From assembly GCA_017999435.1 (NCBI GenBank), contig JAGNLV010000004.1, forward strand, positions 434,001 through 498,000: a DNA stretch of 64,000 nt, in the 5' to 3' direction. This stretch comes from Candidatus Zixiibacteriota bacterium (lineage in GTDB: Bacteria; Zixibacteria; MSB-5A5; GN15; FEB-12). Below, in pieces: positions 32,594 to 40,812 of this stretch. Numbering within the stretch: the stretch's first letter is position 1; each line of letters opens with the position of its first letter. The position numbers were made by a program, and so were the translations under genes. Under the pieces are notes generated by a model. That model was not told the DNA's origin and did not search any database. It was given only the letters and a program-made list of their open reading frames with translations.

Positions 32594-32609
32594 AGCAATT
32601 TTCGTGCCA
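32594..32609 (-). promoter_or_regulatory. Perfect sigma54 promoter of the 115-residue PEP-CTERM gene
   Basis: The minus strand reads TGGCACGAAAATTGCT (32609-32594), an exact match to the RpoN consensus TGGCACG-N4-TTGCW. The start codon is 47 bases downstream. The repeated AATTGC word just downstream may add to local strand opening. Confidence 0.85.
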
Positions 32610-32866
32610 CCTGACCCAATTCGACAGCATTCTGCTATGATCTTGTCAATCATAATATTAACTGTTTGACCTTATCGTCCCGAGAACATGACGTCTTCCT
32701 GTCTGCACACACACTTGTGCACGCATCTGCGCTGTTTCTGCAAACCACTTGCAGCGTCTTCTCTCACCTGTAATCCCGCTCGGCTCACAATCATACCAGG
32801 ACCGCGCCTCAAATCCGGCCTGCGCGTCTGGCAAAGAGCTCACGCCAAAATTCGGAGGAGCCTGCT
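32610..32866. other. Spacer upstream of the portal gene
   Basis: No gene is supported. The first part is AT-rich (TTGTCAATCATAATATTAAC at 32643-32662), which may hold the promoter of the plus-strand portal-terminase pair, but no convincing -35/-10 pair was identified. GGAGGAG lies just before the portal ATG. Confidence 0.35.
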
Positions 32867-34108
32867 ATGTGTGCCAGTCGGAGGAACTCGGGTCAGTTGG
32901 CCGCCGGGGTGCTTGTGCCGCCCCCATCCGCTCTGAGCACCGGCGGTCAAATCGACCGCCAACTGCGCTTGAGCACATCAGACCTCCAGCGGGGCCGCTA
33001 TCGCATACTGCTGTACCGCTTTCTCGCCGATTCGATCCCGGCGGTGGCCGCCTGTGTCGGGACCTGGGTTCGTTTGGCCGCCGCGCCGGGCCGGTTTCTG
33101 GTCGACGGCGATGTCTCGCCTTCTGTCCGCCGCCAAGTGGAAGAGCGGCTGGAGCGCCTGAGCGCGCACGTGTACCGTTCGGTCGGGGGGACGCGGGCGG
33201 GCGGCGCCGATCTCCCGGTCGACATTGCAGCCGGGTTGTTTCGCGACGGTTTCTTCGGCGGCTTCGTGACCGTGGACGCAACCGGGACCGGTGTGGACCG
33301 GTTCATCCCGGTCGATGCCGCACGGGTGAATCTTACGGTGGAGGACGGCCGCCGGCAATTCCGCTATGCCGCCGACCACGGCGACCTCGATCTCGATCGT
33401 CCCGACTTCTACTACATCCCCCTCTCCGGCGGCGTCAACGCCCCGCTGGGGCGCTCGGTTCTGCAGGCAGTGCCGTTTGTCGCCTATATCGAACAGCAGC
33501 TGGTCGATGACATGCGGCGCTCCAGTCACAACGCGGGGTTTCACCGCCTCCATGTGAAGGTGACGCCCCCGGAGCGTCTCGCCGGCGAATCCGACACGGC
33601 GTACGTGCAGCGGATCAACGGTTACTTCGACGAGACGGTCGGGATGATCCGGTCGTGCGCGATCGACGAGAACCCGGTCACCTGGGACAACGTCGCCATC
33701 GACTATATCGGTCCGGACGCCACCCGGAGCGTGACTAACAGTTGGTTTTTCAGCCACCGATCGATGATCGAGGAGATCTGCGCGGGGACCGGCCTCGCGC
33801 CGTTCCTGCTCGGCTATTCCTACGGCGCCACGACTTCGTGGTCGGGGTTCAAGTTCGACCTGGTCATGCGGCAGGTGCGCTCGGTGCAGGCGGAGATGCG
33901 CCGCCTGATCGAGTGGATCGCCGCGATCGACCTCGCCCTGGCCGGCTTCTCCGCGCGCGTGCGCTGGGAATTCGACAACACCTTCGCCTACCAGGCCGGC
34001 GAGCGGGCCGGGGTCGAATCGACCCGGATCAACGATCTCATCCGGCTGTACGAGGTGGGATTGATCGACCGGGCCACGGCCGCGGCGAAAGCCGCCGGGC
34101 TCGTGTGA
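32867..34108 (+). CDS. Phage-type portal protein
   Basis: The 413-residue product fits phage portals of the SPP1/HK97 type: an N-terminal helical stretch (DLQRGRYRILLYRFLADSIPAVAACVGTWVRLAAAPGRFLVDG), a beta core (DRPDFYYIPLSGGVNAPLGRSVLQAVPFVAYIEQQLVDDMRR), the stem-crown motif region (FFSHRSMIEEICAGTGLAPFLLGYSYGATTSWSGFKFDLVMRQ) and an alpha-helical C terminus. Portals form the dodecameric DNA entry ring of the capsid. GGAGGAG lies 6 bases upstream of ATG 32867. It is about 11.5 kb from the capsid gene, on the same strand. Confidence 0.82.
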   Translation: MCASRRNSGQLAAGVLVPPPSALSTGGQIDRQLRLSTSDLQRGRYRILLYRFLADSIPAVAACVGTWVRLAAAPGRFLVDGDVSPSVRRQVEERLERLSAHVYRSVGGTRAGGADLPVDIAAGLFRDGFFGGFVTVDATGTGVDRFIPVDAARVNLTVEDGRRQFRYAADHGDLDLDRPDFYYIPLSGGVNAPLGRSVLQAVPFVAYIEQQLVDDMRRSSHNAGFHRLHVKVTPPERLAGESDTAYVQRINGYFDETVGMIRSCAIDENPVTWDNVAIDYIGPDATRSVTNSWFFSHRSMIEEICAGTGLAPFLLGYSYGATTSWSGFKFDLVMRQVRSVQAEMRRLIEWIAAIDLALAGFSARVRWEFDNTFAYQAGERAGVESTRINDLIRLYEVGLIDRATAAAKAAGLV

Positions 34109-34177
34109 GCCGGCCCGGCCGCGCCGCGCGCCCCGCGGCCGCACCCGGCCGATTTGAGATTACCGGAAGGACGCTCC

Positions 34178-35530
34178 ATGAACGCGCTTGCGACCGACTG
34201 TGAGAGCATCGACTGGCGGCGCGCGCTCGAGGATCCGGCGTACTTCGCGCAGGCCGTGCTCGGCGTGACGCTCCACGCCGGACAGCGGCAGTGGCTGGAG
34301 AACGCGCTGGCCCGGGAGAACGTGCTGGTGACCGGCAACCGGTGGGGAAAGTCATTCGTCTCGGCCGTGAAACTCCTCCGCCACGCCCTGTTCCGGATTC
34401 GCGGCTCGCTGGCGTTTGACGGGTCGGGGCGGTACCGCGCGGTCGCGGCGTCGATCACGCAGGACCAGGCCAACCTCCTGTTCAACCAGGTGGTCCGACT
34501 GGCCCGCCAGTCCCCCGTGCTGCGCCCCCGGATCGCCTCGCTCGTCCGCTCCCCCTACCCCATGCTGACCCTCGGCAACGGCGCGGTAATCGAGGCCCGG
34601 TCCACCCAGAACCGGGGCGAGTACCTGCTCGGGAACGACTACGACCTGTTTGTCTTTGATGAAGTGGCGTTCGAGGCGGACCCTGAGTATGTTGTCGAGG
34701 AGGTACTCCTCATGCGCCTGGCCGACCGGGAGGGGATGCTCGATCTGGTCTCGACGCCCAATGGGAAGAACTGGTTCTACCGGCGGGTGAGGGAGCTGGC
34801 ACAGGGGGCGCGGCCGGGGTATTTCCAGTCCGGCGACAGTCGCGCCAATCCCTACATCTCCCGAGCTTTCCTCGACGAGCGGGTGCGGCATTTCACCGCG
34901 CGGCGGCTCGCGCAGAATATCGAAGGTCAGTTTGTCGACAGCGGCGGCGAGGTGATCCGCGGAAGCGATATCGATGCCGCGCTGGCCGGAATCTCCGGGT
35001 CGGAGGAGGCCGGCGGGGCGGCCTCCGGGGAGATCCGCTATCTCTCCGGGTGGGATCTCGCGCGCAAGCGGACGGCGACGGTCGGGATCACGGTCGCGGC
35101 GGCGGACGGTCCGGCCCGGGTGGTCGCCCTCGAGCGGCTGAAGGAGACGGACTGGGCGACGGTGATCGCGAGAATCAGGGCGCGCCAGGAGCAGTACCCC
35201 GGCCAACTGGTGATCGACGCCACCGGGCTGGGGGATCCGATCGTCGAGGCCCTGCGCGAGTACCGTCCGACCGCGGTGATCTTCACCGGCCCGCGCAAAG
35301 CGGAACTGCTCACCAACGTCGAGCTGTTTCACGCCCGGCGGCGGATCGTGTACGAACGGTGGGAGCTGCCCGACGGTCCGGGGCGGACGTGGTCGCTGGA
35401 GGATGAACTGCGGAGGGCGCGCTGGGACGACAACTGCGAGTGCGACAGCCTCATGGCGCTGGCCCTGGCATTGTGGCCGCTCCGCACGCGCCCGGCCCCG
35501 GTGATCGCCCCGCGCCTCGGGCGGGCGTGA
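34178..35530 (+). CDS. Phage-type terminase large subunit
   Basis: The 450-residue product is a complete TerL. Its N-terminal ATPase has Walker A GNRWGKS (residues 53-59) and Walker B LFVFDE (D161-E162), followed by a coupling segment VSTPNGKNWFYRRV. The C-terminal nuclease has the acidic set D293 (GWDLARKRT), D347 (LVIDATGLGD) and D423 (DDNCECDSLMALALAL). It packages DNA through the portal. GGAAGGA lies 7 bases before ATG 34178. It follows the portal by 69 bases; phages normally have terminase first and portal second, so the order here is inverted. Confidence 0.88.
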   Translation: MNALATDCESIDWRRALEDPAYFAQAVLGVTLHAGQRQWLENALARENVLVTGNRWGKSFVSAVKLLRHALFRIRGSLAFDGSGRYRAVAASITQDQANLLFNQVVRLARQSPVLRPRIASLVRSPYPMLTLGNGAVIEARSTQNRGEYLLGNDYDLFVFDEVAFEADPEYVVEEVLLMRLADREGMLDLVSTPNGKNWFYRRVRELAQGARPGYFQSGDSRANPYISRAFLDERVRHFTARRLAQNIEGQFVDSGGEVIRGSDIDAALAGISGSEEAGGAASGEIRYLSGWDLARKRTATVGITVAAADGPARVVALERLKETDWATVIARIRARQEQYPGQLVIDATGLGDPIVEALREYRPTAVIFTGPRKAELLTNVELFHARRRIVYERWELPDGPGRTWSLEDELRRARWDDNCECDSLMALALALWPLRTRPAPVIAPRLGRA

Positions 35531-35550
35531 GACCGGCGACCGGCAATCGC

Positions 35551-36798
35551 CTACAGGGAGCCGGAAGGTGCGTCCGGATCCTCCCCGGCCCGGGCGAGTT
35601 TCACCCGCAGCGTGACCGTCTGCTTCCGGCGGATGAACTTCTTCAGCTCCGCGCTGAGCGCCGCAGGCAGCAGACCCTTCGCGTAACCGTCCTTCATCAG
35701 CGCCGCGCTGTCCAGCTTGAAATACTCGATCAGGCCGGCGTCGCGCGCCAGCGCCGTCAGACTCGCGAAATCGGTGCTGCTGTCGGTCTTGGTGACAAAC
35801 TTCTCCTCCTCCGTGATCCCCACCGCGACCTCTCCCCCTTCACCTGAGAACTTGGTCATCTGGAGCTCCCCGGCCAGCCGCACGAGGTCGGCCCGCAGGG
35901 CGGCCATTTCGGCCTCGAGCTCTTTGACCGCCGCGTAGCGCGCGATATACTCGGTCGCTTTGGCGTAGGCCCGCCGCAGAGCTCCGTCCCGGTCCGCCTC
36001 GCCGGCCTCGATCAGCAGCTTGTGCCGCTTGGCCGGACAGAGCGCGGCATACTCGCACCAGTTGCACAGCGACGATTCGCGCGTCGGAAACTGGCTGAGA
36101 CGGTCGGCCTCGTGGATCGCCAGGATCTGCTGGCGGATGTTTTCGACGAGCAGTTCGAGATCATCGGGGCGGAACCGGTGGGCGACGACCTCGTCCATGC
36201 GCAGGCAGTACTGGGCCGCCTCGATGTCGCGGTACTGCGGGTAGTTCGCCATCACCGCCAACTGGTAGAGGCCCATCTGGTGGAAATAATCCGGGTCGTG
36301 CGGGCGGGAAAGGTTCTTGCCGGTCTTGTAGTCGCAGATCTCCACCGTGCCGTCGTCCCGCCGCCACAACCGGTCGATGCGGGCGCTCAGCCGGTAGGGC
36401 GTGCCGGGGAGGGTGAAGTGGAGGTGGAGCTCCGCGCCCAGCAGGGCGCCGGGCCGGAACGGCCGGTAGCGCTCGTGGTGGCGGGCGAGGATTTCACGGC
36501 CGATGCGGATGTAATCGTCGATGCCCATGTGCTCGGTCACAACCGCCAGGAGAGCGCGGTCGACCTCGCGCCAGGCCCGCTCGTAGATCTCGAGGGCGGC
36601 CTCGAGCGACAGCTCCACGCCGTCGGCGCCGCGCTCGTAGAGCGCCTGGAGGACGGTGTGGACGGCGGTTCCCAGGTACGCTTCGGCGGAGATCCGTTTC
36701 GGGATTTCCGGCCGCTCGAGGTACCGGAACTGAAATTTGCGCCGGCACTGCGCAAAAGTCTGGAGCGCGCTGTGGCTGAAGGTCGTGAGCATGGACAC
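35551..36798 (-). CDS. RecB-family PD-(D/E)XK nuclease with an iron-sulfur motif
   Basis: The 415-residue product has the RecB-like nuclease fold. It shows H47 in a GTAVHTVLQALYE helix, D142 (ARIDRLWRR) and the DYK motif D156-x-K158 in VEICDYKTGK, and Cys18 with C245-x2-C248-x5-C254, which would bind a 4Fe-4S cluster as in AddB and Cas4-type enzymes. A C-terminal helical extension of about 150 residues (ALRRAYAKATEYIARYAAVKELEAEMAALRADLVRLAGELQMTKF...) is additional. GGGAGG lies 5 bases upstream of GTG 36798. It is convergent with the terminase gene. A DNA repair or end-processing role is likely; no helicase partner is in the window. Confidence 0.82.
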   Translation of the reverse strand: MSMLTTFSHSALQTFAQCRRKFQFRYLERPEIPKRISAEAYLGTAVHTVLQALYERGADGVELSLEAALEIYERAWREVDRALLAVVTEHMGIDDYIRIGREILARHHERYRPFRPGALLGAELHLHFTLPGTPYRLSARIDRLWRRDDGTVEICDYKTGKNLSRPHDPDYFHQMGLYQLAVMANYPQYRDIEAAQYCLRMDEVVAHRFRPDDLELLVENIRQQILAIHEADRLSQFPTRESSLCNWCEYAALCPAKRHKLLIEAGEADRDGALRRAYAKATEYIARYAAVKELEAEMAALRADLVRLAGELQMTKFSGEGGEVAVGITEEEKFVTKTDSSTDFASLTALARDAGLIEYFKLDSAALMKDGYAKGLLPAALSAELKKFIRRKQTVTLRVKLARAGEDPDAPSGSL

Positions 36799-36828
36799 GC
36801 AAGCCTCCCTCGTGTGACGCCGGCTGAG

Positions 36829-37869
36829 CTACTGCGGCGGACCGGCCTCCCGCGCCGGCGGAGGGGAGTACGATTCGATCACGCCTTTGAGAAATCCCAC
36901 TCCGAGGCCGAAGTGGATGGTTGGGAAAATCAACGGTCCGTACAGCAGGCAGTTGAGATTGCGATGCCGCAGCGCGAGACTGAGGGAATAGAAAATGACG
37001 GTGAGGAGGTAGAGCGCCGCGACAATCTGGAAGAGCTTCATCACCGCGAGCGAGAGAAACCCGAGGACGAAGAGGACGATGCAGAGGACGACGCCGGCGG
37101 CGGCCAGCCAGTGGGTGGGCGCCCAGAGTCCGTGCTTGCGCGACATGCGGAAACGCCCGAGACCGTAGCGGACCATCTGCCGCCACAAGGCCGGCAGAGT
37201 CGCGCGCGGGTAGTAGTAGACTCTCAGTGCGGGGTTGAGCCAGGCTTTCAGTTTCGCCCGGTGGACGCGGAAGTTGAGTTCGATGTCCTCGCCGGCGTCG
37301 AAGTTCTCGTCGAACAGCCCGACCCGGTCGAAGGTCGCGCGCGTCCACATCGCCCCGGAGGAGGTCGGGTCGACCTCCCCCTCGTAGTCGGCGTAGATTT
37401 CCGATCCGGGTTTGTGGCCGAGCGCCGAGCCGCGGCAGAGCGCGATCGCCGTCTGCAAATCGTTGAGGTCGGGCGGAGTGAGCGGCTGCGGCCGGCAGAG
37501 ACAGTCGGCGCCGGTGCGGTCGAAGGTTTCGACGACGTCGCGCAGGAGGGTCTTGCTCGGAATGTACACGTGACCGTCGATGACGACGATCCGCGGCGCG
37601 GTGCTGTTGCGGATGCCGATGTTGCGGCCCGAGGAAGGGCGGCGCACCGGGTTGTCCAGCAGCCGCAGGGCGCCGAACCGAGTCTTGTAGGACTCGACGA
37701 TTTCGCGGGTGCGGTCGGTCGACCCGCCGTCGGCCACCACCACCTCGAGGCGGTCCATGGGAAAATCCTGAAGGTACAACTGCTCGAGGGTCTGCCCGAC
37801 GTACTTCTCCTCGTTGCGGACGGGCATGATCACCGCCAGGTCAAATTTCGACGGTTTGCTCTCGGGCAT
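36829..37869 (-). CDS. Family 2 glycosyltransferase with C-terminal membrane helices
   Basis: The 346-residue product has a GT-A domain (FDLAVIMPVRNEEKYVGQTLEQL, VADGGSTDRTREIV, VIDGHVYIP, DAGEDIELNFRVHRA) and about three membrane helices near the end (WLAAAGVVLCIVLFVLGFL, LFQIVAALYLLTVIFYSLSLAL). It most resembles ExoA-type transferases that build exopolysaccharide from the cytoplasmic face of the membrane. It lies just downstream of the FapA and regulator genes on the same strand. No other exopolysaccharide gene is near, although PEP-CTERM systems elsewhere in bacteria often go with such genes. Confidence 0.85.
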   Translation of the reverse strand: MPESKPSKFDLAVIMPVRNEEKYVGQTLEQLYLQDFPMDRLEVVVADGGSTDRTREIVESYKTRFGALRLLDNPVRRPSSGRNIGIRNSTAPRIVVIDGHVYIPSKTLLRDVVETFDRTGADCLCRPQPLTPPDLNDLQTAIALCRGSALGHKPGSEIYADYEGEVDPTSSGAMWTRATFDRVGLFDENFDAGEDIELNFRVHRAKLKAWLNPALRVYYYPRATLPALWRQMVRYGLGRFRMSRKHGLWAPTHWLAAAGVVLCIVLFVLGFLSLAVMKLFQIVAALYLLTVIFYSLSLALRHRNLNCLLYGPLIFPTIHFGLGVGFLKGVIESYSPPPAREAGPPQ

Positions 37870-38008
37870 AGGGACCGTTGGCTCCTGATTTCAGGTTTAC
37901 CCGGACGCCGGCGCCGGACCCGACCGGCGCGCGGGGGCAATATACGCACGCGCGGCCGGTCCAAACAAGGCAAAACCGGGGAGTGCGCGGGGGCGGGGCC
38001 GCGCCCGC

Positions 38009-39442
38009 TCACCCGTCCCGATCCGGGCGGTACTCGCTGATCACGACTTTCCCCTCCTCCAGCGTGACCTTGCAGCGTTTGTGGATGTCGGTGAATTCGC
38101 GGTAGATGACGCCGAAATGGGCGGAGACACCGTGGTAGAGGCGGTCCTGGACGATGATCTGCGCGCCCGCGACCTCGCGCAGGCGCTCCTCGAGCCGGTA
38201 GCGGACGTCGGCGAGGCGTTCGAGCTCGCCCGGGGCGGCGGCCACGAATTCCTCCAGTCGGCCCAGGGCCTCGGCCCGCTGGGGATCAAGCAGACCCTCC
38301 GCCTGCAGCCGGTACATGGTCAGAAGGGTGGCCCGAATGCGCGCGAGGTCTTTCTCGATGCGCGCGATTTCAGCACCCGTGCAGCGGTACTCGCGCATGA
38401 GCTCGGCGTCGTAGCCGACGCGGAGGATGGTGGCGGTGCCGGCGTCGTTGCCGGCGGTGGCGACGCGGATTTCGCGGCCGGCGTTGGATTCGCCGCCGAT
38501 GATTTTTCCTTTGCGGGCGCGGACGATGATGCGCTCGGCCGCCGTGACCTGGCAGTTGAGGAGTTCGTCGCCGACGAGAACGTCGTTGCCGGAGATGATG
38601 TTGACCCCCTCGGCGTACTTGACCAGCACGTCGCCGTCGGCCTTGATCATCCCCTCCCCCTTGCCGTAGGCGCCCCCCTTGATGAGGATGTTGCCCTCGC
38701 ATCGGATGGTGCAGTCGGCGACGTTGCCGCCGACTTCGAGGTTGCCGCCGACATTGAGGGTGAAGCCGGGCCGGACGTCGCCGACGACGCGCACCGAGCC
38801 GATGCAGTTGATGTTGCCGATGCTCATGTCGACGTCCCCCTCGATGCGGGTGACGTCGTTGACGGAGACGGTGCCGCGGGTGAAGACGATGGCGCCGCTG
38901 GCGGCCGCCACCAGCGAGAGGCCGTCCGGCTCGACGCGCGTGTTCTTCCCCTGGCGGAAGTTGAAATCGCGCCCGCGAATGCCGGGGATCAGACGGCCGT
39001 CCACCCCGCACCCGTCCTCGCCGTCGCCTGGCGGAATCTTGCGCACCAGCACGGTCCCCTCGCGGACGTTCTGGATGAAATTGATCGAGCGGTAGTCGAT
39101 GCGCCCGTCGCCGGATTCCTCGGGCGTGTGCTGGGTCTCGGGTTCGAAGGCGTACTCGAAGGCGGCGTCCTTTCCGCGCCGGGGGGGCGTGCCGGTGGCG
39201 ATTTTGGTCGGGACGTCGTAGAGCCGCTGGTCGAGGACGCGCTTGATGGCGTCCCAGTCGATGCCGTGGGTCACGCCGGCACGGACGATCTCCTCCCGGA
39301 CGTCATCGAGGGTGACCTCCCCGCCGAGGTGTTCCGGGTCGCTCACGGCCATCATGGCGGACATGTTGTCGCGCGTGATGACGACCCGCACGAGTTTCGG
39401 TTTGGGACGCTGGACCCGGGTTTCCGGCGAGGTCTCGGTCAT
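38009..39442 (-). CDS. FapA/DUF342-family protein
   Basis: The 477-residue product has the DUF342 (FapA) layout. It has an N-terminal domain (VTLDDVREEIVRAGVTHGIDWDAIKRVLDQRLYDVPTKIATGTPP), a right-handed parallel beta-helix with regular Gly/Asp turns (RIEGDVDMSIGNINCIGSVRVVGDVRPGFTLNVGGNLEVGGNVADCTIRCEGNILIKGG) and a C-terminal coiled coil with a beta-hairpin (AEIARIEKDLARIRATLL). These proteins act in polar localisation and flagellar or chemotaxis control. ATG 39442 is chosen because the frame before it is a shadow of the next gene. It lies 10 bases from the next gene and is probably cotranscribed with the two response regulators. Confidence 0.88.
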   Translation of the reverse strand: MTETSPETRVQRPKPKLVRVVITRDNMSAMMAVSDPEHLGGEVTLDDVREEIVRAGVTHGIDWDAIKRVLDQRLYDVPTKIATGTPPRRGKDAAFEYAFEPETQHTPEESGDGRIDYRSINFIQNVREGTVLVRKIPPGDGEDGCGVDGRLIPGIRGRDFNFRQGKNTRVEPDGLSLVAAASGAIVFTRGTVSVNDVTRIEGDVDMSIGNINCIGSVRVVGDVRPGFTLNVGGNLEVGGNVADCTIRCEGNILIKGGAYGKGEGMIKADGDVLVKYAEGVNIISGNDVLVGDELLNCQVTAAERIIVRARKGKIIGGESNAGREIRVATAGNDAGTATILRVGYDAELMREYRCTGAEIARIEKDLARIRATLLTMYRLQAEGLLDPQRAEALGRLEEFVAAAPGELERLADVRYRLEERLREVAGAQIIVQDRLYHGVSAHFGVIYREFTDIHKRCKVTLEEGKVVISEYRPDRDG

Positions 39443-39452
39443 GGGTGCACTC

Positions 39453-39848
39453 TCAGGCCGAGGAGTTCGAGGCGGCCAGGATGCGCCAGTAGGCGCGCTC
39501 GACCACCAGGGCGATTTCGTAGCTCTTGAACGGTTTGGTGATGTATTCGTCGGCCCCCAGCAAGAGGGCATCCTTGACGGTGTAGGTGTCGCCGTAGGCG
39601 GTCATGATGATCACGCCAGTGCGGGGGTGTTCCCGCTTGATGATCTTGAGCAGGTCGAACCCGTTCATCCCGGGCATCTTCATGTCGGAGATGACGATGT
39701 CGCAGGGTTGGCTCCGGAGCAGGGCCGCCGCCGTCTCGCCATCCGGCGCCGTCGCCACTCGGTACCCTTCGCGGGAGAGGATCTTCTCCAGCAGGAGCCG
39801 CATCATGGCCTCATCGTCAACTACAAGAATCGAGACCGCACTTTTCAT
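39453..39848 (-). CDS. Single-domain response regulator (CheY-like)
   Basis: The 131-residue product is a receiver domain alone. It has acid pocket D11-D12, phospho-acceptor D55 (IVISDMKMPGMNG), T83 (IIMTAYGD) and K105 (ITKPF). There is no output domain, so it should act by protein contact, as CheY does on the flagellar switch or as a phosphorelay intermediate. It lies 10 bases upstream of the FapA-type gene and 63 bases past another receiver gene. Confidence 0.93.
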   Translation of the reverse strand: MKSAVSILVVDDEAMMRLLLEKILSREGYRVATAPDGETAAALLRSQPCDIVISDMKMPGMNGFDLLKIIKREHPRTGVIIMTAYGDTYTVKDALLLGADEYITKPFKSYEIALVVERAYWRILAASNSSA

Positions 39849-39911
39849 GGGCCTGGTGTCCTCCGTGCAATTGTCGTTCGCCTTTTGGGTGCCGGTCTCC
39901 CCGGCGCCCGG

Positions 39912-40337
39912 TCACCGGCTGAGCGCGGACGAGATTTCGGAAATGAAATCTTCCAGCTGCACCGGTTTGTACATTACGCGGCAGGCGCCCAGCAGGCCGG
40001 CTTTGTGCACCAGCTTGTCGGTGGCGTTGCCCGTGATCACGACCACCGGCGTCCGGGGGCGCCGCTTCTTGATCTCGGAGAGAACCTCCAGGCCCGACAT
40101 TTCGGGCATGATGAGGTCGACCGTGATCAGGTCGTAAGGGGTGGCCTCGACTTTCGCCAAAGCCTCGAGCCCGCTGTCGGCCAGGTCGACGCGGAAAGCG
40201 TCGGTCGTTCCGCAGAAATCGCGGAAGACGTCGCGCACCCACTTCTCGTCGTCCACGATGAGCACGCGGAAGGGCTCGCCGCGTTCCTGAGCCAGGCGGG
40301 TCAGTTTCTGCATGTCGCTGTCGAGCATCGGCATCAT
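39912..40337 (-). CDS. Response regulator with a short N-terminal helix
   Basis: The 141-residue product is a receiver with D29-D30, phospho-acceptor D74 (LITVDLIMPEMSGLEVL), T in VVVITGNATD and Lys in VMYKPV. A short helical lead (MMPMLDSDMQKLTRLAQERG) precedes the domain. No output domain is present. The start is uncertain: ATG 40337, 40334 and 40328 are all possible and none has a strong ribosome site. It belongs to the operon with the small helical protein and the degenerate kinase. Confidence 0.88.
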   Translation of the reverse strand: MMPMLDSDMQKLTRLAQERGEPFRVLIVDDEKWVRDVFRDFCGTTDAFRVDLADSGLEALAKVEATPYDLITVDLIMPEMSGLEVLSEIKKRRPRTPVVVITGNATDKLVHKAGLLGACRVMYKPVQLEDFISEISSALSR

Positions 40338-40437
40338 CCCGGTTGGGGTTTGGCAGTGTCGTTTGCGCCGCTCTTTGCCCGGTTTATCGGCAAATCCGGA
40401 CAAGTCTTGTACCGCATCGGGCAAGGGGCGCTGCGCG

Positions 40438-40812
40438 TTATCCTTTCGTGTCGACCCGTCCCTCCTCGGCCAGAGCGTCCATGATGCGGGTGCACTGCTC
40501 CAGGATGGCGCGGAGACGGCCCTCGATCGGGTCGCTCCCCGGCGGCCGGGTGGCGAGGTCGTTGACCATCGCCTCGAGGTTCCGGGCGGCGTTGATGATA
40601 TCCGCCAGTTCGTGCACCACCTTGACCGTGCCGTTGACCAGCTTGATGAAGTCGGGTTCCAGGCGGCTGAGGGTCGCCGACCGCCCTTTGGCGCGGGCGA
40701 GGTAGATGGCGAGGTTGAGGGCCAGCACCTTCACCTCTTCGTTCAGCTCATCGACCCGTTCGATGATGGCCGGGTCGATGGGCCGGAACTCATCGGTTCG
40801 GGATTTCGTCAT
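40438..40812 (-). CDS. Small helical protein of the regulatory operon
   Basis: The 124-residue product is almost all amphipathic helix (ERVDELNEEVKVLALNLAIYLARAKGR, DFIKLVNGTVKVVHELADIINAARNLEAMV, GRLRAILEQCTRIMDALAEEG). It resembles the signalling helices of chemoreceptors or a four-helix phosphotransfer-type bundle, but no conserved phospho-His pattern is evident. Its start overlaps the kinase stop by four bases (ATGA), so it is coupled to the kinase and likely its partner. Confidence 0.7.
   Translation of the reverse strand: MTKSRTDEFRPIDPAIIERVDELNEEVKVLALNLAIYLARAKGRSATLSRLEPDFIKLVNGTVKVVHELADIINAARNLEAMVNDLATRPPGSDPIEGRLRAILEQCTRIMDALAEEGRVDTKG

Noticed and set aside
32867-35530. A complete prophage
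   Set aside because: No integrase, repressor, replication, tail or lysis genes and no attachment repeats were seen here or around the capsid cassette.
36022-38040. A 672-codon plus-strand frame
   Set aside because: Antisense to the RecB-type nuclease and the glycosyltransferase.
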